Assembly (NCBI GenBank): GCA_027604705.1 | Contig: JADHYV010000058.1 | Coordinates: 1 to 64,000 of the forward strand | Source of the DNA: Allomyces arbusculus | Lineage: Eukaryota; Blastocladiomycota; Blastocladiomycetes; Blastocladiales; Blastocladiaceae | DNA length: 64,000 nucleotides | Reading direction: 5' to 3' | Part shown: positions 54,917 through 64,000 of the stretch, in pieces | Numbering within the stretch: the first letter of the stretch is position 1 | Layout: each line of letters starts with the position of its first letter | Translations under genes and position numbers: made by a program | Notes under the pieces: model-generated | The model's input: only the letters and a program-made list of their open reading frames with translations | Databases searched by the model: none | What the model was told of the DNA's origin: nothing

Positions 54917-55496
54917 CGGACGTGCTGTTTGTTGCCCTTGTCGCGCAGCGTTATTCGCGTCGCAAGCCCCTGAATGTTGGGACAATTTGTTTAACCAATG
55001 GGCGCACTGCTGGACGTGGTCCCCAGTGGATGGAATACAGCGAAAAGCCCTCAAGTTCGGAACAGGTCGCGACCCGCCTAAAGTCCTCCGTTGATTTGAA
55101 AATCATTGAGCATCCACAGATCTTGATCCTTCGACCTCAGAGTTGCGAGCCCTGCACGCTTCCTCATTGTGCGAGAGGACGGTCGCAAACATGGGACCGA
55201 AACTGACGAAGGCGTCAGCAAAGGTTTGATCGGAGCTACCACCACGGTTGTGTTGACCGAAAACGAGGCCAAGTGGGCACCTCATCTGTCATCATGCATT
55301 GGGTCAGTGCTTCAAGGGCCGTTGACGGAACGCGTCGTTTGCGATGCCATCAGTCGGTCTGAAATGCGTGAGGAGAGGTGCACGACGAGGATCGCGCACC
55401 ATGGATAAGCAAAGACAGCAACAGATTGATGTTTTTTGGGAAGAACTGGTTATATCCGCGATACACGACCCGCCCCCAAAGAATCCGCAAGAACTC
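54917..55496. other. Convergent gap, no gene seen
   Basis: Between VPS36 and eL33 ends. Only small featureless open frames. Confidence 0.45.
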
Positions 55497-55987
55497 TTAG
55501 ATGCGCGAGGGGTACAGCATCTGAAGGACAAACACAAAATCGATCAGCGACGAGTTCATTGGTACCCGGAATCCCGCACTCCCTCGCGACACACAGTGAG
55601 CGAGAAAAACGTACGACGCGGGCGCGAGCGCCAAACGACTTGGGCGGGACCGTGTTCTTGAACGCGACCTTGACGACGCCCGAGTTGCCGTGCGGACGCG
55701 CGACGCGGCCCCACATGACGCGGACCTTCGAGCCCTTGATGGCACGCTCGGCCTTGTAGACGTAGGCGACGCGCTTGCCAAGGTAGAAGTCGGTGTCCTC
55801 CTTAGTCTGCACACCCTCGATGCGCAGCAGGACCTGGTTGGTCTGCTGGTTGCGCAGCGAGCGCTTGTAGCCGAGAATGCGGGCCTTGGCGTAGAGACTG
55901 TGTGAGAAGCGCAAATTGCACCGGTCAGTTGGACCGTTGGTTCAGTTTGAGGCAGAACGGCGCTGACAACGCTGTCACCACCGTCAT
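55497..55987 (-). CDS. 60S ribosomal protein eL33 (RPL35A/Rpl33)
   Basis: Two exons are secure: 55897-55615, beginning LYAKARILGYKRSLRN and holding LRIEGV, DFYLGKRVAYVYKAE and MWGRVARPHGNSGVV; and 55520-55497, encoding MLYPSRI and the stop, as in the conserved family end. The 94-nt intron is in phase and ends TTCAG. The start lies in an upstream exon, because the acceptor CACACAG (with a CTGAC branch site about 25 nt before it) opens the main exon in phase 2. The only nearby Met is at 55987; a 17-nt first exon from it would give a phase-2 junction, but its donor is weak, so the exact N terminus is unresolved. Total about 106 aa, as expected. Confidence 0.9.
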
Positions 55988-56754
55988 CGCGCACAGTCCC
56001 ACCCCGCACCGCAACGCTGCCCGCACGACTGCCAGTGTTTTGCAAGAGCGCCGTCTCGCCGGATGCGAGCGGGTCCGCTGAAATTAACGAATCCGCCGTC
56101 TCGCCGCTGCGTAGCTCAACGAGACGAAGTGAACCACCGTGACCGAGCCGACGTCTTTCACGCCGAACAAACGGTCAAGACGGTTCCAAGCCCGTTCGTG
56201 CGTTTCCTGCGGCAGTATCACCCCAGACCGCAACCGCGCACAAAAACCGCCATAACAACGTTTCTGCAACCATTCTCAGTCGAATGGCGCAGTTTCGGCG
56301 GTTTTGGGCGGTTTTACGGGGTCGTAGGTTCGGCCTGGAGCGGGTGGTCACGGCGGTCCATCCGTTTCAGACGGCGGGTCGGTCGTCTCGAAACACAGCG
56401 GGCAATCGTGCGGTGGTCGCAGCGCAAAGCGCAGGCGCGGGGCGGGGCGGGGTGTCGGACGATGCGCGAGGTCGGTCGGCGGTGACGGTTGGGCTTCGTT
56501 GCGGGGTGCCAACCGTACCGGACGTCCTGGGTCATTGCGGCAAGTTGATCTCCGCCCGGAATGAACTGGTGGCGATGTCGAGAAGAGGGTCGGACAACGG
56601 TGTGAGGTGCGCACGGTTCCCGGGCGCAACGCCTGGGTGGCTCAGCGGGCAAGTGCACGTGAGGTGAGAAACTGCCTGGCCGTGATCAATTCCCCACTCT
56701 TCGTACTCTCTCGCTCTGCTCCTTCAACTTCAAGATCACTTCATCCATTCAACG
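55988..56754. promoter_or_regulatory. Upstream region shared by eL33 and the DUF1764 gene
   Basis: Divergent gap. Short CGGTTTTGGGCGGTTTT repeats occur near 56297-56315. GC-rich sequence at 56640-56680 was checked for a tRNA and rejected. Confidence 0.4.
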
Positions 56755-57478
56755 ATGGCCAAATCCAACAAGAACAAGGCCGCACCAACGCCCGCAAAGG
56801 ATCAGCTCCAGAGGACAGCGGCAGCTCCGGCGACCAAGGCCGGCAAGGCCGCGGCCAAGGCGACCGGTGCCAAGACTGCATCAGTATCACCAGCACTGGC
56901 CAAGAAGCAAAATGCTGCAAGCGAAATGGACGACATCTTTTCCGGCAAGGGCGCGGCGACCAAGCCGGCGGCCGCGGAAATTGACGACATTTTCGGCGGC
57001 AAGGCCGTGCCTCTCGCTTCATTCAGCAGCAGTGCTGACCCGACCGACAAGAAAAAGAAGAACAAGAAGAAGAAGGCCGCGGACATGGCTGCAGAGGATC
57101 CCGTAACCGGTGCTGACGCAGAACCGGCCAAGCCCACGACCAAGCTTGTGAGTAAAGTCGTCGAAGTTGTTGACGCGTCAACGGCCAAGGGCGAGGTCGC
57201 ACCGGCAAGCTCTGCTGCAGCCGCGTCGTCCGACGTCAAGTCCAGGAAGCGCAAGGTGGAGTCAAAGGATGAGTTCCTGGGCAACTCGGGCAAGAGTACG
57301 TCGGCGGCGTCTCGCTGTTTTTGGGGGCACGCGGATTCGAGCCGGACTGACCATCTATGGCTCTTCGAAAGAACGCTTCACCGACGACGGCCATCCGATC
57401 TATTACCTGGAGGATTTGATTGCGCAGGAGGGCGGCGACACGGAGCTCTGTCCGTTTGATTGTGAATGTTGTTTTTGA
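56755..57478 (+). CDS. DUF1764-family protein
   Basis: Small basic eukaryotic protein of unknown role, probably nuclear or nucleolar. Two copies of the family motif [EM]DDIF occur (SEMDDIFSGK and AEIDDIFGGK), followed by a poly-Lys stretch (DKKKKNKKKKAAD) and a second basic patch KSRKRKVESK. The C terminus carries the diagnostic end DDGHPIYYL and GGDTELCPFDCECCF. The two parts lie in different frames: exons 56755-57295 and 57342-57478 with a 46-nt intron (donor GTACGT) give 225 aa. That intron is shorter than any other here and has a poor acceptor; a one-base indel at the T5G5 run near 57318-57327 is the alternative. Confidence 0.82.
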
Positions 57479-57790
57479 TTGTTGGAAGAGAGGGGAGGGC
57501 AGTTGTGATGATTTTGAGCTGGGACCGCAAGTACCCTCCCTCCACTCTGTCTCTTGGCAGGATACAACATGAGTTGAGCGGGCCGCGACATTTCGAGTCC
57601 AAGCACGTTGCCAAAGGCCGGAACCCCCGAACCTGTATTGTATCGAAACAAGAGAGAACGTTCGCGCGACCGCAATCGGAAACCACAAAACAAAGCAAAA
57701 GCAGAACGATGCACCATCAACCCAAAACCGGACCCGATAAGGAACGCAATTAAGCGCCCAAACGAGCCCGCGGCGCGACACCCCCGCCCG
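57479..57790. other. Convergent 3' flanks
   Basis: 312 bp between the DUF1764 and Sec7-type gene ends; A-rich around 57680-57720, nothing else seen. Confidence 0.45.
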
Positions 57791-60700
57791 CTATTGCATG
57801 ATGAACTGCTCGGTGCGCAACAACACGGCATGCAAGCTCGTGCGCAAATCCTCGGCCACCTCGTACATCAACAAGTCGATGGCGAGCCGGTAGAACCGCT
57901 TGATGTGTCGTTGGAACGGCTCGTCATCGAGCAAGACCAGACCATTCAAGATCGTAAGCAGCACCGGCTTCCACGCGGCCGCGTTGCGCTTGCGCGACTC
58001 GGCGTCCATGTCGCGGTAAGCCTCGAGAATCGCGACCGCCAGCGGGACCAACTTGTTCTCGACGGCGGCACGCTCGGCCATCCGGTCAAGCGACGGGTCG
58101 CCGTACATGTGGAAGAGCAAGTGCAGCAGGCACGTTACCGACGACGTCTCTTGCTTGAGCAAATTGGGCAATTGCTTGGTGAACCCGGACTTCCACAAGG
58201 CCGTGCGCAGCTCGAGGTTGCCGTTGAACGCGCGTGCAAACTGGTACGACTTGTCGAGCGCGGCAACGAGGGCCAGCAAGTGTCGCGCCTGCATGCTCGC
58301 ATACACGGCCTCGATCGAGGTCGTCTCAAGTACCGTCTGAATGAGAAGCAGCTGCAGCACGCACTTGACGATTATCTGCTGGAACCGCGCCTGCTGGTCG
58401 GTCGCGGACGTGGCGCCGTCAAGCGGAGACGCAGCTGTGGCCGGATCCATGAGCGCGACCGCCGTCGTCGCTTCAAACAAGTCGGACCACGTCGCGCATA
58501 CTTGGTCCCACTCGCTGTCCGACAACATCTTACAGTTGCGTTCCATGAGCTGCTGTAAGCACGAGGTACCGAGCCGGGCCAGCGTCTCGTTCTCCTGCAT
58601 GATGCACGCCTTGAGCAGCGACAGCACGTCCGTGAGCTTGTGCACAAGCTGGTCGTAATACGCCCCAAACAAGTCGATGAACTGGCGCAGTGCCGCAATT
58701 AACGTCGTGCTCAACCAGACACTTAGTTCCTCGCCGCGTGCGGCACGTGAACTCGTCGGTTCCATGACGGGCGCAAATAGCGCAAACAAGATATCTGCGG
58801 CCACGCGTTTCCAGAACGCTGGCGAGAACCGCGCGCCGTGGTCACGCAGGACGGCAAACAGGTAATTGAGCGCGCGCGTGCGCACTTCGAGCTCGCATTC
58901 CACGACGACGAGATAGAGCGCATGCAACGCCGCAAACCACTCGGGCTCGTCAAACTTGTCGCGGTCGTCGACGAGCACGCGCAATGACCGGTGAATCGTC
59001 TCGACCGCTTGCAGCGCCACCTTTTGCGACACTTTCGCGGCCCGGCAATACGCGACTAGCGTGTCCATGGCGTCCGTGTAGTACCCGGCCTCGCGCACTG
59101 CCGGCAAATGCTGTGCGAAAATTACCTTGGCCGCATCAAACGAGAACGTGAACAACGGCTCGTACGTCTCGCGCGCGGCCATGGCCGTATACACGGCCAA
59201 CACGGCCTTCCACCCGGACCGCAATACGGGCGCGCGCGCGGCGACAATCTGCTGTAAACACCGCACGGCCATTTCGCGCACAGGGATCGCGTCGTGGTGC
59301 GCGACGACATGTTCAAACGGCCGCAGAAACTCGCGCTGGAACTTGAAGTTGGGCAATTCGTCCTTTTCCAAGAACTTCATGGCGAGTTGCCGCAGCGAGT
59401 CGAGCGCGAAATATGCGACTTGTTCGTTGGCATTGCACCCGACGCGGTTGAAATGCTGCCCGAGAATCGTCCACAGGTTGACCCACTCGACGCGAATGCG
59501 CGACATGTTGTAGTAGCTGATTTCCACGAGCTTGGTGAGCGAGTACATGCGCGGAATCTCCTCGGTCGAGACGGTGCACAGCGCATCAACGAAATCGACG
59601 ATACCGGCACCGTTCAGCTTGGCCGACCCGGCAAAGATCTTGTCAGTCGCCACGACAATACTCTGCGAGGTTGTTTCCTGGTGCACGGCAGAGAGCGGGC
59701 CTTCGGTCTTTTCCGCGCCAATCACGTGGAAGCGCTCGAGCTGCGAAATGCACCGCAAGACTTCGAGCCACGATTTCTTGAGCGCGTTCCCCTGCGTCAT
59801 GGCCACTTCGAGCAACGTCTTGATGGCCCCGAAATTCTTGTCGCGCATATCCGTCGCGCTCGCCGAGAGCAGCGTGAAATTGTAGACGGTCGTGACCAGC
59901 GCATTGCGTTCAAGCTCCAAGTCAAACACGCACGCGACCGTAATCGCGTGCTTGAACGCCTCGAGCGTCTGTGCTGTCGCCTGCGGGTCGTCGGACGTTT
60001 GCAGCACCGTCGAAAGCGCCGCGAGCGATGCCATCCAAACGAGCTCAAACATGTTGCGCACGTGCTCGGAATGCAGCGCGACAATCCACGACGGAGCGCG
60101 CTTGTTGCGCTTCTTGTCAAAAATCGCCTCCACCTTGGCGACGATTTCCTCGAGCGCCGACGCAAACGCTTCGCGCCGGGCACGACGGGACACCGACACG
60201 GCCGACGTGTTGGAAACCGCCGCTTTCGCGGCCGCCGCCGCGAGCGGGTCGTCCTTGAGCTTGATCTCATGCTCGGCAATCGTGTCGTAAATCTCGAGCA
60301 AAAACTCAGCGGGCAAGTCCTCGTTATCGTTGATGCCGCGGTTGTTGCGCAAGAAGTCGTCCTTGGACATGCGTTTCTTGACCTGTGGCGAATGCAAGTC
60401 GGTGTTGAGCAGAATCACCGAGTAGGCCAAGACGTAGGCCGCGTCAGGGTTCGCAAACACGTTCTCCGGATCGACCTTGGCGTTTGTGTAATACCGTTCG
60501 GCAAACTTGAGCATCATGCGATCAATCTTTTGCGACTCGCCCGGAAGTCGAAACTGCTGCAAGAACTCGCGCATCGCATCGACAAACGACATGCCCGTGA
60601 AATCGAGTTGGTCGACAAACGCGTGCATTACGGCAATCGCCTCCGGGTCGCCCTCGCCAAGGTACTCGCCGAGCGACTGCTTGTTGAGCCCCTCCGTATT

Positions 60701-63229
60701 ATGCAGCCACTGCGCAATCTCGCCCGGGTTCGCCGTGAGCATGCCATGATCGACCAGGTACTGCAACCCGCGCTTGGGTTTGCGATTGAACTGCTGAATC
60801 GCCTCGGTCAATACCGTCTTCTTCTGCTTGCTCGTCTCGAGTTGTTCCGGGTTATCGGCCGCGACCGACAGATCGGCCCCGGCGCCAACGACAGACGGCG
60901 GCCGAGCACCACCGACGACAGTCCCGGCATCGCTCGCCGACCCGTTCACGCCATCCACCAACGACCCAACCATGGACGGTGCGCGCCCATGCGTTGCCGC
61001 CGACCCCGACACTGCGAGCGACCCGCCCGTGCCCGAATCTGCCACGGCCGAGGCCGCGGCAGCACCGACCTGCGACGCCGACAGCGGCCGCGGCGCCCGA
61101 TGGATTGCAATCCACTCGGCGAGCGACTTCAACCCGGTACACAGCGTCGTGAGCGCGACCTTATGCACGTCTTGCGCCGCCGCGGCCGCCGGGTCGGTCG
61201 CCGGATCCAGGGGCGGCAACATGGACGGCGGCGCCGTGACTTGCCGCGCGGCCAAGTTCATGATGCGCTCGTAGATGTTATCGAGCGCGTCCGGATTACA
61301 GTCGTAGTTGATATAAATTTCGACGACGACCTGTGGCCGCGCCATGATTTTCGTGAGCGCCTGCAGAATGGCCGATTTCTGGGCCGTGGTGGCCGCGCGC
61401 ATTTCGAGAATGCTGAGCACGACTTCGCTGAGCAGGACCTCGATTTCCTTTTTCAGGCTTTGCCGCAGGTGCAACACGAGTTCGACAAACACGTCGAGCG
61501 CGACCTTGTAAATCGGCGGGATCGGCGAGGCCAGGGCGCGGCCGACGGCCAAGCCGAGGTACGCGCGCGTTGCTTCGAGGAATGTTGAGGGTACCCACGC
61601 CGATCCCGGTGGGGCGGGGGGCGCCGGCGGGACGTAGCACCCGCGGAAGAAGACGGCCGTGTAGGACGTGATGCACAGCTGGATCAGTTGCAGCGACAAA
61701 ACGCGTGAGTTGATCGATGCCGACCGCACGTCGAGTGAGGTGGACTCGCTGACGGCCTTGGTCGAGAGCTTGCACAGCGCGCGGAAGACCAGGTAGGCAT
61801 CGCGCACAAAGAGCTCGTTGGTCGTCGCGGTCGCGGGGTCTTCGAAAAACTGCACCGACCCGCGTCGCGCATCGAGGTGCGGGGTCGCAGGGACAGCTGT
61901 CGTGGTTGCGGGTGAGTCGGGCACGGAACCCGTTGCTGGGGTATCGGACGCAGGTCGCTCGGTGTCATCGCCCTCGTCGTCGTCACCACGCGTGCGCGCG
62001 TCGTCGTCGTCGTCAGAGATCGGCGGCGCGTGCGGGACGTGCGGCGACGGCGGAATCGCAGTCGCCACGGCTGCGGCCAAATCGGGTGACCCGAGCGGCG
62101 AGTGCGTCGGCGTCGGTTCCACGACTTCCGGCCGAATCTGCGACGGCGGTGTCGAGATCATACTCGGTGCGACCGAGGACCTTTGCACATTCGTGCCAAT
62201 CGTGCTCGCGCGGCCCGCGGTACTCGACCGCGCCATGAGCGGGTTAGGTGTCGTGGCCGCACGCGCGAAAATGACATTGATCATTTGCGTGAGCGCACCC
62301 TGCGCAACCGTCTGGATCGTGATTGACTTTGTGACGAGAAAAATGTTCCAGGACGTGCGAACGGCCTTGAGCAGCACGTTGCCATGAATCGGGACGCCCG
62401 TCGACGAAACGGCGGCCAGCAACGCCTTGATCACTTGCAAATGCACTTTTTCGTCCGTGTTTTCGCCGATATTGCATTCGCAAATCAGGTCAATGGCCAC
62501 GTCGAGCAGTGGGCGCGACTCGTTATTGGCGCTGTCAGTCGTGCTGCCACCAGATGGTGGCGCAGAAGACGTGGCATTGAGCAGGTCCGGCATCGACTCA
62601 ACATCTTGCCGAGCGACCGAGGCCACGTCGCGGTCGACGAGCACGTTGTAGGAAATGAGTTTCGAAATGCAGTCGAGCGAAATGGCGATCAGGGCCGCGG
62701 ACCGCGACGCGCAGGCGAGCTGGAAGGGCTCGAACATGGCGCGCATGACCTCGGGCGTGAGCAGGTTCATGCCGCTAGCGAACGGAAAGGACCGACGGTC
62801 AGTCGAATATCCCTTCCCTGGCGCCACGCGAACGACTCGGGAGCAGTCGCATGGGCGTATTCAATGAGGCGAGACGCGCGTACCTTGGTGCCGTGTCGGA
62901 CGAGGCCTCGTCAATGAGCGTCTTGAGCTTGTCTAGTTAATGCAATAAGCGCATCTCGTCGTCAGTCTCTCTGTCGCTCATTCAGGAGCCGGCACCGCAT
63001 CGTCGACTCGCGCAGTTGCAACCTGAGCCCCGCAAAGGAAACACGCCAAGAAGAACGTACTCAGCGCGGCCGACGACGAGTCCTTGAGCTTGGGCAGCCG
63101 GCGCACGTCTTTGAGCGCGAGCATCTTTTGCAGCGCGTCCACGACAAAGACGGCGGCCGGGTTGGCAGCGCCGCTCGCCTGCGAGACAGCGCGCAGCTGC
63201 GACTGCGCCGCACCGGCATGGCCGTTCAT
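57791..63229 (-). CDS. Large Arf guanine-nucleotide exchange factor, Sec7/BIG type
   Basis: Activates Arf GTPases at the trans-Golgi for coat recruitment. 1733 aa from exons 63229-63061, 62932-62884 and 62774-57791. Exon 1 encodes the start of the DCB dimerisation domain (FVVDALQKMLALKDVRRLPK); exon 2 joins as AALNKLKTLIDEA; exon 3 continues with FEPFQLACASRSAALIAISL. A disordered acidic insert (about 230-330) precedes the HUS domain (DAYLVFRALCKLSTKAV). The Sec7 domain covers about 735-925 with catalytic Glu819 in RLPGESQKID, QWLHNTEGLNKQSLGEYLG and the NTDLHSPQVKKRMS helix. HDS1-4 helical repeats fill the rest, including ISYYNMSRIRVEW. An in-frame Met at 63262 would add 11 residues. All domains of the BIG/Sec7p architecture are present. 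Confidence 0.95.
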
Positions 63230-64000
63230 GGTGGTGATGGTGGTGGCGGATTGGCAGTGCACAGGCGCTCGACAGGATCGGCAGCGGAGCTGGTGGGCGG
63301 CAGGAACCCAGGAGCGAGCCCGCCGATATCGCGGGCGCGAATGCGCGTAGACGGATGGCGCGGCCGGAGGGTGGCGGCACGGCGCGTCAAAGAGCGGATC
63401 GGCGCGTGTGACAGGTCGTCGAGCTGGAGCTGCTGGTGCCGTTGCTGATCACTGCAGGCGCGACTTGACCAACTCGCGACGGGCGGCCGGCGCGCGGGCG
63501 GCGACCGATTCTTGTGTTGACTTGAGCGTTCTCTGCGTGCAGTGCAGACAGTGCCGCAGGCAGGCGGGCCAGTTGGTGGTGGTGGGCGCGGTGGGCCGAC
63601 GATGTGGGCCGACGTTGCAGAAGGGCAGGCGACTCTGCGACGTGCAAGTTGCCAAATCCTCGCCGAGACTCAAGGCAGCTGGCGTTTGGCGACGGGGTTT
63701 GTGACGAGTCCCGCAACGTTGTGGGGTGCGCCATCCGGGTTTCGACCGCACGACCGCAGCAAAGAAGATGCGAATCGAATCCTGATCAGGATCCGAGACA
63801 CAATAGACAGGCTCGGCCAGCACCAAGTTTGCCGAGTGACCGATACACCACCGCACACCACCCGCACACCACCCGCACACCACCTGGCCAACACCGCCAG
63901 CACGGCGCCAGCACGGCGGCAGCAAGCATCGAGAGCAAAGTAGACAGGATTGAAAGAAAAAACAAGGTTCATTTGCCACATCATCAATAATCACGACCTC
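63230..64000. other. Upstream region of the Sec7-type gene; no gene seen
   Basis: Promoter side of the Arf-GEF gene. A CGCACACCACC unit is repeated three times near 63851-63882, followed by GCCAGCACGGC repeats. Open frames here are featureless. Confidence 0.4.
63851..63882. repeat. CGCACACCACC triplicate
   Basis: Three adjacent 11-bp units, nearly identical, in the gene-free right end. Confidence 0.75.

Noticed and set aside
56635-56700. tRNA-like start (GCCTGGGTGGCTCAGCGG)
   Set aside because: No anticodon stem, no GGTTCRANNCC T-arm at the right distance and no acceptor pairing.
59294-61588. 764-aa plus-strand open frame
   Set aside because: It is the antisense of the Sec7-type gene, whose domains, catalytic Glu and splice sites are unambiguous; long shadows are common in GC-rich coding DNA.
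1-64000. Mobile elements, virus-like elements, CRISPR arrays, rRNA
   Set aside because: No reverse transcriptase, integrase, transposase, capsid-like frame, long terminal or inverted repeats, or regular spacer array was noticed.

Overview
The window is nuclear DNA of a GC-rich, gene-dense, flagellated fungus. Evidence for a fungus: a self-sufficient P450-reductase fusion of the CYP505 type, an ESCRT-II Vps36 carrying NZF zinc fingers (a fungal trait), an alternative oxidase, and short spliceosomal introns (mostly 58-114 nt, GTRNGN...AG). Evidence for a motile zoospore stage: an axonemal inner-arm dynein intermediate chain (DNAI4/WDR78/IC138 type). A zoosporic lineage such as Blastocladiomycota or Chytridiomycota fits best; the species cannot be named from the sequence. 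I saw no transposon, virus-like element, CRISPR array, rRNA or convincing tRNA.

Layout. 1.3-5.8 kb (-): CYP505-like P450:reductase with an unusual N-terminal extension. 6.3-8.5 kb (-): LisH/CTLH/WD40 protein, divergent from 8.9-9.2 kb (+): mitochondrial acyl carrier protein. 10.0-12.7 kb (+): ubiquitin-specific protease ending in a CaaX box. 13.5-15.0 kb (+): an interrupted member of an unrecognised beta-rich repeat family, whose decayed paralogue lies at 39.0-40.2 kb (-). 15.7-17.0 kb (-): Gly/His/Asn-rich repeat protein. 18.3-20.0 kb (-): secreted, probably GPI-anchored zincin, divergent from 20.7-23.6 kb (+): RasGEF. 24.4-28.8 kb (-): two tandem PhoD-like phosphatases, one apparently a pseudoenzyme. 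30.5-31.6 kb (-): alternative oxidase. 32.6-33.9 kb (-): unrecognised Pro/Ser-rich protein. 34.2-35.5 kb (-): alpha/beta hydrolase, divergent from 36.0-37.9 kb (+): nuclear-looking zinc-ribbon protein. 40.7-43.8 kb (-): DNAI4. 44.6-45.8 kb (-): protein with a duplicated unknown domain. 47.8-49.7 kb (+): carnitine acyltransferase. 50.4-52.4 kb (-): single-pass membrane protein, divergent from 53.0-54.9 kb (+): Vps36. 55.5-56.0 kb (-): ribosomal protein eL33, divergent from 56.8-57.5 kb (+): DUF1764 protein. 57.8-63.2 kb (-): large Arf-GEF of the Sec7/BIG class.

How they connect. Most genes are unrelated housekeeping neighbours. Several touch membrane traffic (Sec7, Vps36, the USP with a predicted lipid anchor) or mitochondria (ACP, AOX, carnitine acyltransferase). 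The co-oriented PhoD-PhoD-AOX block is the only stretch that suggests a shared physiological theme (phosphate stress), and that is inference. Exon boundaries come from reading-frame continuity, splice consensus and family alignment from memory; no alignment program or transcript data were available.
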